DNA of 64,000 nucleotides, taken from contig CM061102.1 in NCBI GenBank assembly GCA_030770545.1, forward strand, positions 7,119,501 through 7,183,500, given 5' to 3'. Below, one piece after another: positions 1 through 12,732 of the stretch. Source of the DNA: Macropodus opercularis (taxonomy: Eukaryota; Chordata; Actinopteri; Anabantiformes; Osphronemidae). The translations under genes were made by a program, and so were the position numbers. A model generated the notes under the pieces. The model was not told the origin of the DNA, ran no database searches, and worked only from the letters and a program-made list of their open reading frames with translations. The number at the start of each line of letters is the position of its first letter. The first letter of the stretch is position 1.

Positions 1-294
1 ATGTAGAAACCTTGCAGTGGTGGGCGAGTGACGTTAGGGTTGCGTTTGGTGTTTTGAAAGATGCACTTCCTCCTTCAAAACGCAAGTTGCAAAATTAGAC
101 CCACAACACCTCCATAAAGCTTTACAGGAAGTTCTCACGTCTTAGATGCATCCTCACCCTCGGCAGCCTCAGATGTGCTGTTACCTACGTCGTACCTAAA
201 CACACTGCAGCTACAGTGAACACGATTCTGGTTTGACATAAATAGCTTGTGCTGATTCACACATCATGAGTGTGTTCATGTTCCTTCATGACAG

Positions 295-3011
295 ATTACT
301 GGAGTGAGAGTGATCACGAAGACATGGAGATGCCCCCAATGCCAAAGCAGGACAGTCCGCCACCACCTTATGATACCTATCCCAGAGCATCCTCAGTGAG
401 TCTGCTGACCTGTTGTTGTAAACCTGTTACCTGTTGAACTCAGCAGACTTGGATGTGTTGTTTCGTAACTTATCAGCTGTTTCTACGTGTTTAGGTGAGT
501 CCTTACCTGGAGCCAAAACGCGGACATCTCTCCTCCTCTGACACGTTCCACTCCCGTTCCTCTCATGAAGACTTTCACTCCGACCCTCAGGAAGGAATGG
601 GTAACAACAAGGGCATCTCCCCGGGACAGAAGACAAGCAGCCACCGAAACTCGTTTCAGGAGCAGATGGAGAGCAACACGCAGATGCATTACCTTCAGAC
701 GTTTCCTGTGGAAGAATCTCTGCTATCTGAGGACAGAGACCAACTGGCGATGGAGTACCGCAGACAGTCAACCCTGCCTGCACAGCGCAGCCTGTTGCAG
801 GAACAGTACCGAGCCCTGCCTCTGCCGCTCAGGGCCAGCATCGACTCAGAGGCAGGAGGGAAACCCCGCAGTTTCACGCTACCCCGGGACAGCGGGCTTC
901 ATGCCATCCTTGCTGCATCAGATCAAAGAGAACCTCAGCTCTACCAGCTGGACCCGGCCCGAGAAACAGGTCAGACATGTGCCACAAGACAATTTAAGAA
1001 AACTGAATCAGATGATGATTAATCAAAGATTAATAAAGATTAATTTGCTGCATTTTGTGCCTCAGGGTGGACGCACACGATTGCGGATAGACACTTAATC
1101 TATAGATTAGATTAGAAAAATTATGTTAAAAAATAAATAATAAATAATGAATAACAGTTGTAAATCTATAGGACTTTTCATATGCAAAAATAGATACAAC
1201 AAAAACTTTTACACACTTAACACCATGAAATATTCAATATCAGGATATTAAAGGAGATCAATGTATTGCACCGTTTACAGTGTCACTGAGATCCTCCTGA
1301 AGTCCTGATGACCTCTACTGCTACCTGTTAACAGCAGGTCACTTGTTTCACGCCCTGTGCACTTATTTATCTCCTGTTATTTTATTAAAGCTGCTAACAG
1401 GCAATCAGAGCCAGCAAATGTCAGACACTGATTACAGGCTGTTAATTCTTTATTTATGGCTTCTGAAGCCAGCACATTTGTCGTCCCTCTGAGAACCTCC
1501 AGGGCAGTTGTCAAAGCGAGATGAAATTTCGTGTCGTATTTGATAGTGATTCATGTCGGCAGTCAGCTCTCTCTCGCACACATACTTACACTCACGCGTT
1601 CTCTTCCCCGTTCTTTTTTTCTCTCTCTCTCTCTCTCTCGCCCGATCGAGATGCCACTGTGCCTCTGAGCAGCATTTAAATGGTGGAGTGGGGAGGGATC
1701 CTTTCAGCCCATGTTAATGTTGAATTCTGAACAGGATAAAGAAATGCACCCAAGGGTCCTCTCTTCTTGTCCTCGTTTATCTATTTCTCCTGTTCTGCCT
1801 CTCCACCGCTGCTTGTAAAGACCAAAGACAAATACAACACAGGCGGCAAATAAAGCCTGATACATTCAAAGCACAGCCCTGAAGCTTCAGAACGTGCCAG
1901 CCTGCTCCCAGAACACAAAACAGAAAGACCAAACTCACTCCGCTGTAGTAAGAAGATCATGCCTGCAGAGGGCAGTGAACACAAACACGACACAAGAGAG
2001 GTTCTGGTCATTTACAAAGACAGAGGAGCTGCAGGTCCAGCATTTCTTTTCCTGATGATAGTTAAATATAACAGACATGCTCTTTCTGGGAGTATGGGGC
2101 AGTTTGCCATTTCTATCAAAACTGTAATTTCTATACATTGTCATTTTTTGAAGGTCTGGGCATCAAACAAAAAACTAAATCTTAATTCTAATGTGTCAGT
2201 TAAGTTGGCAGTGATATTACTATACTATGTTGAAGTAGTATATAGTTCAGGATAAAATATTGTTTTACGTGTGGTACCCAGGGCAAAAAGCAACTGATGA
2301 AGCAAATAAAAAATAATATGCTAAACCTCTTTACAGAAATATGTCCTTTTTACTCAAGACAACCCAGTGACCTTGCTGTAAATATGCAAAATAATTGCAT
2401 CTCCTCACCATTTCTGCTGCTTCATGGTGGGCAAGTATCTTATAATCCGCATGTGTGAATGTGTGGGCAGAGAGAGGCTGCTTGCATTTTTATATAATGG
2501 AGTGTGTAGAGGTTTACTGTTAAAATATTTTGTGGTAGTTTGTATCTCTGCATTTAAAAAAGGTGAGAGTGGAATCATTGTCTCTGTACAGGCTGCTCCA
2601 CTTTTTTTCCTTTCTGAAGTGAGAAATCTCATCTTTGAGTGAAGTTGTGAAATCTTCGTTAATCATCGCTTGTCCTTCTTGCCAGGCCTTGGACGGGACC
2701 ACAGGATGCAGGCAGACTCGCTGGGAGATTTGTACCGAGCTCTGGAGCAGACCAGTCTGTCCAACTCAGGTGATCACAGATCAGCCAGTCGCCTGGAGTA
2801 CAAGCGCTCGTTCGTCCGCAGAGTTAATGACCCCCTGCTAAACGACAAGCTCCATCGTCTACGGATCCTGCATGGCTCACTGAAGGTTCCTCTGTCTGCT
2901 TTAGCATTTTTTCTGCATATATGCTTCATCTACTGATTACTAATTAGCATCTTTATCTTGCAGAATGTTCCTCTTCAAGACACAAACCGGTCGTTGGGCT
3001 TTTTAGGGTAG
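295..3011 (+). CDS. cnksr2: Connector enhancer of KSR 2 (CNK2), C-terminal exons only
   Basis: CNK proteins are membrane-linked scaffolds joining RAS, RAF/KSR and Rho-family signalling at neuronal synapses. The SAM, CRIC, PDZ and PH domains lie left of the window. Visible coding exons are 295-395, 495-969, 2686-2885 and probably 2964-3011, all joined in frame by AG/GT junctions. They carry family hallmarks: an acidic stretch before KQDSPPPPYDTYPR, the PKSFTLPRDSG-like motif (here KPRSFTLPRDSG), and the coiled-coil stretch LGDLYRALEQ followed by NDPLLNDKLHRLRIL. The donor after 2885 (GTTCCT) is weak. The following exon adds only 15 residues before a stop, so the conserved tail that normally follows (beginning AREGEV in human CNK2) is not seen. 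Family assignment is firm. The exact paralogue (a or b) and the last exon are uncertain. Confidence 0.85.
970..2685 (+). other. Intron of cnksr2, no gene seen
   Basis: The intron lies between the exons ending at 969 and starting at 2686. It is AT-rich with a short CT-dinucleotide run at 1614-1639. Open frames here lack family resemblance and splice support. Confidence 0.7.
1614..1639. repeat. CT dinucleotide microsatellite
   Basis: A T-rich run passes into about ten CT units inside a cnksr2 intron. Confidence 0.9.
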
Positions 3012-5839
3012 CCTGTGAGGAGGAATGTGCTGGTTCAATCGACTGCAGTCTGCCTGGGTCTCACACGGCCAGCTCCCTCCTCCTGGAGATAAAAGGCACC
3101 AAACTGATCTTTGACTTGCACAGCTCTCCATCTTCTCTTCTGGCGCCGCTCTTTCGACCTCGCTCACCATGCAAGAGCACATGTAAAGATGAGGGTTGTC
3201 ACAAGAGACAAAAAAGATGCCAGGCTTGGTAGAAATAACACAAGGGTTAATGCACACTTTGTGTTTGTGTCAGGGACTTGTTGGCGAGCTTTGTAACTCA
3301 TTGCTCGTGTGCATGGCTATCTCCCCTGGCTTCTGTCTAATTGTTTCCATCATCACGCTGCAGCAGTGTATAGCCACTCAGTGAGGTTTGATAACACAAA
3401 GGGTTAAAGGCAGATCTATTTTGGATGTACACAACATTTTGTTATGCATGTGTGTATGATTAATAGGTATGTTTATGAGTGTACAGGGTGTTAGTATATA
3501 TCCTGTCTATATTTAATATTACATCAGCAGCAGTCACTGCACAGTGTTTTGGGATACCTATACAAATTGTAAATCAAGTGCTGTGCCTCAGTGATTGTGA
3601 ATGTACATTGTACCTTTCATAGAGAAATAACAGAAGATATTGAAAGCAAAACAGGGGCACAGAAATATAAAGTCTGGCAATAATGAACTTGCGTTGTAAA
3701 TTACAAAGGAATGATCATAATAGTTGTCTATTTTTGTATGCATGCTGTTTACCTGATTGTTGTAAAATAGTTTTGTATTAATTAATTATGTTTGGTCCAG
3801 AGACAGCCGGTGTCCAGTCCCTTTACCACATTGTGTTTTTACAAATGGTCCCAAAAGTCGTTTTTTACGTGTGTAAGAGAACTAACTGTATTTATTAAGT
3901 GTTTAATGTACAAGCATGCTATAAAAAACTAACACGTTACCATACCACTTTAAATTGACTGACACTGCACAAATGGGCTACATTGCAGATATATTACATT
4001 TTTATGAAATAAAGTATGGCATGGGCAAACATAAGACCCATTGTTAAATGTTGGTTTTATCAATTTAGTTAAAATACTATTTGTGGTGTCAAAGAAAAAA
4101 TGGTACCATGACGTCCATCAAAGGTTGATTCCACATGATAATATGCTAATTCAAGCCAGATATTATATACGGTATAGACAAAGCCTGGGGTCATAACTAA
4201 TGTCCCTTCTGCAGTTTACATACAACGGCCTCGTGGTTCCAGAAACATACTGTAACACATACTTGTTATGTGATGGTGATGCTGAAGTCAATTCAAATAC
4301 TCTGCCCTGACCGGTACAATTCACTCCAGAAATGAGAAGAACAAGGAAACTGCACCACTTCAGTCCCTGATATGTTCTTGTCACCAGAGGAGACACGTTT
4401 ATCTGCTCAGCCCAGGATCTATTTTTATATCACTCCATGATGGTCTCGGAGCTGTCTTCAAACCATTATAATAGTGCCGTTGGTTTTTACATGTCAGAAA
4501 GGTGACTTCTTGTTCAGGGACTTTGTGCAATATATCAACATTCTGTTTAACAGGAATCCTGGCTCCAGTGGCTTCTGCTCTCTCTGTGTAACTGTGTTTT
4601 CACTCGTAGTTGACTTTTGTAATGCATGAAGAAAAGATGTCTTTTATCTTGGTTGGTCATTTTTAGACACGGTGACATGCCATTGTTTTGTTTGGTTGTT
4701 CATCCCTTTGCACAATTTAACATAAATAGAGTGAATACATGGTATACACATACAGCAGGTTTCATGGGCCTTCACACCACATTCTGATTCAGAGAGAGGA
4801 AGTAGAAAGTCGCCCTAAATGCAGTGGTAGTGCATCATCAGCATCATTAGAGCAAAGAGGTGGCTCTGACCAAACAACCTTCCCCCATATAGAGAATGTC
4901 AAGGAGGTGCTCACAGGCTTCAGGAAGACACACTGACCAGTATAAGCAAAGGCAGCAGCTTGTAGCTCCTGGGGGTTCACGTCGCACAAAACTTCTCCTG
5001 GACCATCAAGACAACGCTGCAATGTCTCCACTGACTCAGAACATGAGCTTCTCCGTGAAAATTTTTGTTTCTTTGTATGTCATGTATTATACAGATATGT
5101 TGATTTTCCTCAACCATATTTATTATCTTCACAGTCAAGCACAAATAAAGAAGCAGAGAAATGTGAATTTTTATCATTTTTCCTTCTTTGTCTGCAAGTA
5201 TTGTATTTGCTACTAAGCTACATATCTAGAACATTGTTGTTGTGCGTAAACTGTTTTCTGTTCTTCCTTCTGTACTTGGTGGAGACCTGAGCTCCAGTCT
5301 GCTGATGCTCCAGGAATTCCACACAGCAACTCATCAGTTAGACACTCCATACGTTAATGTGTGCACAGCCCAGTCTGAGAGGACACAGCAAATGTGATTA
5401 AACAGCATGAACAGGGGATTGTGTGTGTTGTGTTTCTAGACACATCATCATTTTGTTACTATGATGATTGATTTTATGAATTTTGTTTTAAGAGGTTAAG
5501 GATGCAAAAAAAATCCAAGTTGCAAACTTTACTAAGGCAGATGACTAATGTTGAAATACTTCAAGAATGCCCTCAGTGAATTTGTCAATTTGCATGTAAA
5601 TGAGGAAGCAATCCTGAATTTGTGGAATAATTGCACACATATTCTCAGGATTATAAACATAGATTTGTTGGCCTCTGTGCTTATATCCCTAAAGCAATGA
5701 AGCTTGCAGATGTGCACGTGTTTAAATCTGTCTGAAAGGGCCTGTGTGTCTCGTCTCATGGCAACATTTTGGTCACGAGTCCACACTGATTTAATTTTCT
5801 CAAATATGATTAAGAAAAGTATGTTCAGTTAAACTTGTC
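3012..5839 (+). other. cnksr2 3' UTR and intergenic DNA
   Basis: AATAAA-type signals occur near 4007 and near 5141, either of which could end the cnksr2 transcript. I looked here for an exon encoding the missing conserved cnksr2 tail and saw none. No other gene is recognisable. Confidence 0.55.
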
Positions 5840-5851
5840 TATAATATAAAA
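5840..5851 (+). promoter_or_regulatory. TATA box of the beta-defensin gene
   Basis: The element TATAATATAAAA lies about 115 bases before the defensin start codon. This fits a short 5' UTR beginning near 5875. It suggests a focused, inducible-type promoter, unlike the CpG-rich promoters of the neighbouring housekeeping genes. Confidence 0.6.
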
Positions 5852-5957
5852 CCAGGTGACCAGTGTGCTGCTTCGCCTCATTTCCCCTGCTCCTCTCTGA
5901 CCAGGAGAAAGACTTGAGCCTGATTTTTATTTTGGAGGATTTGTATCTGAAGCAACA

Positions 5958-6377
5958 ATGTCTTGCTATCGTGTGGTTGTTCTGATGCTCTTGGTTGTCT
6001 TTCTGCTTAATGGTGAGTATTTCTGCATGTCTTGAAAAACGTGTTGTCCTTGTACATCATTATGTTTGATGGAATAATACAGAGTCTAATCTTAAAGCTG
6101 GAGGATTTGACGCAAAACTCACCTAATGTTTCACAGTTGGGACAAATGAGGCTGCGTCCTTCCCTTGGTCTTGTCCAAGTCTCAGCGGGGTGTGTAGGAA
6201 AGTTTGTCTCCCAACAGAACTGTTCTTTGGGCCTCTGGGTTGTGGAAAAGGCTTCTTGTAAGTTTTGGTGTCCAGATGCAGCTGAATGTGTTTACATGCG
6301 TGTTGGTTGGTAAAATATAACTGCATTTGTATGTGTTTCCTTTTGTATCCAGGTGCTGCGTCTCTCATTTTCTATGA
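5958..6377 (+). CDS. defbl1: Teleost beta-defensin (beta-defensin-like 1)
   Basis: This is a secreted cationic antimicrobial peptide of innate immunity. Three small exons, 5958-6012, 6137-6257 and 6353-6377, join in frame to give 66 residues. Exon 1 encodes a hydrophobic signal peptide of about 18 residues. Exon 2 carries the pro-region and most of the mature peptide, which probably starts near AASFPWSC. Exon 3 supplies the final adjacent cysteine pair and the end VSHFL. The cysteine spacing is C-x6-C-x3-C-x11-C-x5-CC, as in fish beta-defensins, where the AASFPWSC start and CCVSHFL end are typical. A TATA box lies upstream and AATAAA follows at 6566-6571. All six cysteines are present and no break is seen. 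The exons are too short to show as a single open frame. Confidence 0.92.
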
Positions 6378-6565
6378 GTTGGGAACTATGACTAGTCGCA
6401 CATGTCTGCTCCAACAGTGCAATCCTGAAAATCTCCTTGGCATTTGCACAGTACAGAAGAAAGGACAAACAGAAGACATAGGTTCTAGGACCACTTTGGA
6501 CTTGTATCCAAATGTAACATATTAAACATTTAAGTGTAAATCTGACTGCTTATAGGCTGAATAAT

Positions 6566-6571
6566 AATAAA
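6566..6571 (+). terminator. Polyadenylation signal of the defensin gene
   Basis: AATAAA about 190 bases after the defensin stop codon gives a short 3' UTR. Confidence 0.65.
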
Positions 6572-6989
6572 GCTCAAACGTGTGACCAGGAGTCGAATAT
6601 TACGCAACATCATTCCTTTCTTTTACATGTAGGATTATCACAATGTCACTACATTTTTATTTATTTATTTTATATTAATATTGAAAGTTTAAATAGTGTG
6701 GAAATCTTAAAAAAGTGACTGACCTAAGAGATTTTCATGATTTCATGATATGTAGTATAATACAGCAGCTGAAATTTATTAAAACATTATGAGAACCATG
6801 AACTAGACTGACATCCAGGTTTATTTTTTATTTTGTACAATATTTATGCTTGCACTATGGGAGAATAGGCACATTTTGCATAATGCTCTCAAAATGATCT
6901 TCATCAGCATTGTCAGCTTCTGTAAACGTGGCTAGCGTGTAATAAATGTATCTCTCTTGTTAAAATGCCTGAAGACGTGATGGATAGCG

Positions 6990-7758
6990 TGATTTTCCCT
7001 TCGAGACCACTGGGGGCGCAGTTGCTAGTAATGCAGGTGAGTTAATGTGGGATCGGACGAAGAAGAACCAAAGGAAAAGAAGGAATAACAACAAGCCCTA
7101 GCAGTGAGAGGCTAACTCAACAACAATACAACAACAATAGAGGCAGTGGCTTTTTTTTGCGGCTGACACACTCCTTAGTCATCTCATTAGCACTAAGCTT
7201 ATATGAGTTAGCGCATAGGGACTACAACGAGAGATACTGGTTAGTGCCTTTTTACACAGACGTCTTAATTTAGCTAGAATTCACCAAACGCTAGCGTTAG
7301 CCAAACGCCAGTAAGCTAACGCTAACGCCCCCTGACTATTTTTGCTAAACAGCAAGATTTTGGTGAAAGTGTTTAAACGACGTTAAGAACCAACGGGGCG
7401 TTGCCGTAAGTTGTGTAGCTAACGTGATACACCAACAATACACCTGGCATTGACTGAAGCTAAGTTAGATGCTATTGCAAGCGAAGTGGCTTTGATGTAG
7501 CGTTATGTGTTTGTTAATCACCTGCTAGAAGTACAGTTACTTTGTTTCTCGTGACGTGATAGCGAAACGTAGCTACACGTTATGGGGTCACAATGTAAAT
7601 ATAAATATAATGATAAACAAAACGTCGGTGTGAATAAGGTAAGGTTGCATTGTGCTGCTTCTGCCACTCAGTAAAGATGGCAGATGCATGGAAGTACTCA
7701 AACCTGTTTTCGTGACCATGTGAATATTTGCTTAGTATTAGCATCTTAACTTTTTCAG
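6990..7758 (+). promoter_or_regulatory. Promoter and 5' noncoding region of rnf167
   Basis: CpG content rises here compared with the flanking DNA. A good donor (GCAG|GTGAGT) at 7036/7037 and the acceptor at 7757-7758 suggest a noncoding first exon ending at 7036. A start further downstream cannot be excluded. The stretch 7190-7450 is crowded with variants of the word GCTAACG/CGTTAGC, often seen in teleost CpG promoters. Confidence 0.5.
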
Positions 7759-7776
7759 CAAGTGAAAGCAGAAAGG

Positions 7777-10059
7777 ATGGTTGACCTCGGTGTGTGGCAC
7801 GTGGGAACTCGCTTGAGTGCGCTGGTGTTCTGCAGTTTTCTGGTGTCATCTCCTGCACATGCTTATATCTATGCTGTAAGTAATCTGAGATGTCAGCCTT
7901 TGAATAAACATGACTTCAGCTATAACAGCTCATCTCTAAATTGTCCTGTAGTTAATATACATTATGTTATATTTATGCAGCATTATGCCAATACGACTTC
8001 CATGCTGTTTGAGGACCTCCCTGCTTATTTTGGATCTGCCCTGCCAAAGGAAGGGCTAATTGTGAGAACGCAATACTGAAATAAACTATGCATGAATAAA
8101 GCCACAATAAAAATGTATATTAATATACATTTTTTCTTTGTGTAAGGGAGTTCTGGTGGTGTCCCGTCCACTTAATGCCTGCACAGCAATAGAGCCTCCT
8201 CCTCCGTTGCCTCAATTTTTTGATGCCAACATCACAAAATCTTTTGTTCTTATCAAACGCTATGAATGCAATTTTGATATAAAGGTTAGTGATGTTTGAA
8301 TGGAATTGAATGTTTTGTAGGGTTTGTGAATCAAACAGGTCTAACATGACAACTTGGCTTTCAGGTTTTACATGCACAGCAAGCTGGTTACAGTGCTGCA
8401 ATCGTTTACAACATGTATTCAGACACTCTACTCAATATGAACTACAGCAATGGTAATAAACAAAATGTGCACAATTCCAAATTGTAAAATTTTGCACCAT
8501 CTACCATATTAGTCATACTACATTTGCTTTTTTTCCTTCCAGAAACTATTGCTGAAGAGATTGAGATCCCATCTGTCTTCACCAGCTACTATGCTGGCCA
8601 GGTACTCCAGAATATTCCAAACCAAGGGTAAGTAAAGACATTTTATATACCATATTATATATACTTACCCAACCTTTAATAATCAACATTAGTTTTTCAA
8701 AAGTCAGTTTTGATTTCTGGCGCTCACTGCAAGGCATTAGGTATTATTAGTGTGCATTTTTTTGCTTGCAGGGCCTATTTGATCCTCAAACCAGAGTTTG
8801 CGTTTCCTCTTACATACTACCTTATTCCCTTCACTGGAGTTGTTGGCATGGTCATTATTGTTATGTGTGTCGTCTTGGTAAGTATGTGATGTCCTATTGG
8901 GTGTTTTTTCAGTATGTATCACACTGAAAGGTTCATTGTTCTTTCATCCTATGTGAACCGTGGGCAGTAGAGGTGATCTTTCAACTGTTGTAAATGAGTG
9001 ACCTAAGAGTATTTCACCAGTTAGTGCGAGATATTTTTGAAATCTTTATTTATTTAACAGATACATAATAATATTACAAAACTCAGAAACCAGTTTATCA
9101 AAACAGTTTTTACTCAATACAGATGTGACATACATTAACACACAAAAAATAAAATAAACCATGCATTGTATGTATTCGTATAGTACTTAGAGCATCAGTG
9201 ACATTGTTTTATTTTATTTTTTTATTGTTTAGCTAATAAGATGCGTACAGTACAGAAAAAGACTGAGGAAAAATCGATTGTCAAAGGAACAGCTCAAACG
9301 AATTCCAATCCACAGTTTCACCAAAGGTAATAATTACATCCTATGAATAGAGTTGGTTCATATGCTGAAATGTTACTCATTCATAGACTATTGAAGAGCT
9401 GAAGGTTGAAGAGCTTAAAGATTGAACTAGAGCTGTTTCCACTGTTTTAGGAGATGACTATGATGTGTGTGCGATCTGCCTGGATGAGTATGAAGAAGGA
9501 GATAAGCTGCGAGTTCTACCTTGTTCACATGGTAAATATTTTTATTGTTATGGTATTATTAACCTGTGGTATTCAAATCAAAAACTACACTGTTCGTGTT
9601 CTTTTATTTGGTCCCTCATGAAAATCGTTTTGCTTTTCAGCTTACCATTGCAACTGTGTGGACCCATGGCTGACACAAACCAAAAAGACATGTCCTGTGT
9701 GCAAACAACGTGTCACTCGGAACAACCTAGAGCACTCCGACTCTGAGTCAGAGGAGGAAAATGGAGGACATGGGGAGAATGAAGGGGCAGAGAGGGATTC
9801 TGAGCGCACTCCCCTGCTTCGGCCGTCCAACCCGGGCTCTCCTTCAGGCATTCCAGGCACCTATTCCGCCACCACAAACATCACAGCTGCCCAGTGTCTC
9901 GCTTCCCCTCAACTCTGCAACTCACCCATCTTGGCTGATGAACGCTACTACTCCCCCGAGGAGGAAACAGACTCAGAAACTGACGAACCAGAAGAGGACA
10001 GGAACCACACTGATGACGACACGGCTCAGCTCATCAGTAGGGATACAGTGAACATTTGA
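7777..10059 (+). CDS. rnf167: PA-TM-RING E3 ubiquitin ligase RNF167
   Basis: This is an endosomal/lysosomal membrane E3 ubiquitin ligase. Nine coding exons (7777-7875, 7981-8061, 8147-8284, 8365-8452, 8543-8627, 8772-8877, 9233-9326, 9451-9531, 9641-10059) join without a phase conflict to 396 residues. The order is: signal peptide (about 1-30); lumenal protease-associated domain (about 45-170, containing the conserved ECNFDIKVLHAQQAGY); one membrane span (about 179-201, YYLIPFTGVVGM onward); a basic juxtamembrane region; a RING-H2 (about 236-279) with CAICLDEY, the HAYHCNC knuckle and CPVC; and an acidic Ser-rich tail. All RING ligands are present. The RCVQYRKRLRKNRLSKEQL stretch and PFTG span favour RNF167 over its paralogue RNF13, though the tail is longer than in human RNF167. 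Confidence 0.92.
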
Positions 10060-12732
10060 TGGCTGCAATGAGATTACAAAGACAGTGTCTTTCTGTCGTT
10101 GGGCTGTTATCACACAATACTTTACATGTGTGGTTCGCTAGATATTTAGAATACTGTAACACAACTGTTTCTTTTATAATTAAAGGAGGTCTACATGTTG
10201 GGTCAAAGCACATGCAGTGATCAGTTTAGCAAGAACCCAACATTAAACATCAAGACATTTTACAATAATTAACTGCAATCTTTTATATGTGACTGTAGAC
10301 CTTTTTTATGAGTAGATGTTTTAAACCATAGCCATGACACAACCTAACTACTAGTTCTTCACAAATGCACTAAGGTGAGAGATTGAATCCTGAAGAATCA
10401 GAGAGAATTCATTTTTAGCTCTTTAAGGAGATGTTTGTCTTCAATTTTTTGAAACGTTTTTTTACAACTTTTTTTTAAAACTACATTCAGATTTTTGTTT
10501 TGAACGTTCAGAATTTCTCTCAACTCTGAAATAACACTTGAAAACACCACGACAGTACAGCACATTGCAGATATCCACATGTTTGCTGCGTTTACTTTCT
10601 TATTGATTATAACGTGTGCACGGTCAGTTTAAGAAAACAAATTTTTAGCTTTATCCAGTTTGTCAAGTTGAACAAACTTTAAAGCAACACATCGATGGTC
10701 AGTAAGTTCTGTTAAGGACTAACAGTGACTTTTACCTTTTCAGTACAACACAGAATCATCAATATTGAATGAGTTTGCTTTCATTTTTGTACACTATTAT
10801 GTACTGTACACTTGCGAACCTTGGATCAATGCCTTAAATTGGCTTTGATGTTCGTGTGTGTGTGTGTGTTAATTGTTCCACACCACTTCTTTTCCTTTCG
10901 TCTAGATGTGTTCTCATGTTGGTCTGAAAATCTGGTCCACATTTGTTTTTGAGAGTCTGTGGTTCCCTGCATCAAGTAATGATGCAGATAGACAGCTTTG
11001 TCTTTCTCGATTAGCACCTGAAAATGTCAACACTTAAACAAATTGTTTGTTTTCACTACCTTAGTTAATGAATAAGACCTGAACAAATAGAAATGTTCAT
11101 GTTGTTTTAGCCAAACACAGTAACTTCTCCATATAAATGCACATTGTTTAAAATCACGGCTTCCCACCAGGAATGATTTTAACAACTTTACACAGTGTGG
11201 AAATCTTCTTAATAAGTACTGTCTAGATTTCCTCATTTACTAAGCTGCAAACTCTGTAAGTCTTTAACCCTTCAACTGAAGAAGAACGCTTGTCATATAA
11301 TTTCATGCTGCTGTCATCTAAATATTTCAAGAATGTTTCCATTATGCAATATTACTGCTTACAATCACATGCAAAGCTAACTTCTTCCCACACCCCAGCA
11401 GGTAGGGGATCACATATTTCCCAACCAAAAAACATTACAGCTGCATGGACCAGAAGAAACTCTGCACATGATGTATATACGTGTACATGTCTGAGAATCA
11501 GTAGAACTGTACAATTATAACATTCCATCTTTATATTTTATTGATGGTTGATTAAAAGACATGAAATGTTTTAGGTTAAAATGGGCTTTGTTTGCAATAG
11601 TTTTCTTAAGTAGAATGGTTTTCTTGCAGGATGTTCAAATCTCGTTCATATGGTTCTTTTTTCCCGCTATATGTCCCTATTTGGGAGACTTTAACCCCTT
11701 CGTTTAGAATGTGCCTAGTTTATCTTGATAATAAATGTACAGTGTCAAGCTTAATTCTCTTGTATAAAACAGATCTGAGATGTCTAAACAGAACTTATGG
11801 AAAGCAACTATGCTGTATGATTGCTCACAGATTAAATGACATTGAAATGGGACTGTGGTGCCATTTATTGTTTTGCCTACTGTTCCTACATTCTCATCAT
11901 TTGTTTAGAATATACCGAACATATAAATACCTGAAGGATTCTGAACTCACTGCTCTGCATCCACTGTCCAGATGTGCACTGAGTGTCTGTTTAATTTATT
12001 TGAGTTGGTACTGTGAAAGCTAACAACTTTTTTCAGCTTGATCATTTTCTTCATCTTCTAGTCTTCTGAGTCACACTAGCTGGAGGTGTTTTAATAAGGA
12101 CTAAGCTTCTTTAACATCACCTAAAAATGTGCAGGTAATTAATTTATGGTCTTTGATCTTATTGTCATAAGCTTCACAGTAACTCATTAGAGCAGGACCC
12201 CCTGCAGAATCGAGTGTTTTTAGATTACACCACTGATGAATACTCTACCAAAACACGATGATTTCTGTGTAACATTTGTCATATTATTTGATAAACATAT
12301 GATCTGTTTTCATGTGATCATGGTGGTGCGTCAAATATCTAAGCTTGAAACTTCTCTGGCCATCTGGCATGGGCGCTAAAGAGACGAGAAAGAGACTTAC
12401 TAACACTAGTAGGTGATGAATTGAGTCTGTTTAATCCTTGCTAACAAGCTTTTCATGTGTCTTTAACCATGTCACCTGCTGCTTTGAAAAAAGGCTTATT
12501 CACATTTGAGCAGAATTAACCTTTTTAAAACTTTAAATATCAGAAGCTGATTAGCCATCACAGGTTATGGCATGAGGGAACTATAGGCTCAGTGGTTTGT
12601 TCCACGCAGGCTAAGAAGTAATTACAGTTACACAGCGACATGACATCACATAAATGAACACCTGAAGTAAGAGAAGCTTTAAAAGGTCATTTAAAAGCTA
12701 GAGCCAGCATTTGGTGTGATATTTTCAGAAGG
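10060..12732 (+). other. rnf167 3' UTR and intergenic DNA
   Basis: This AT-rich stretch has an AATAAA at 11730-11735 that could end a 1.7 kb rnf167 3' UTR, plus a GT run at 10853-10870. The bases just before 12733 include ATTTTCAG, so the next gene may have a noncoding exon upstream. No coding exon is recognised. Confidence 0.5.

Noticed and set aside
7006..7021. ACCACTGGGGGCGCAG as a CTCF site near rnf167
   Set aside because: The right half matches, but the left half is off by one base and mismatched. It is much weaker than the three sites reported.
8112..8133. Near-perfect AT-rich palindrome around AATGTATATTAATATACATT
   Set aside because: It is an AT-rich intronic palindrome in rnf167 with low information content.
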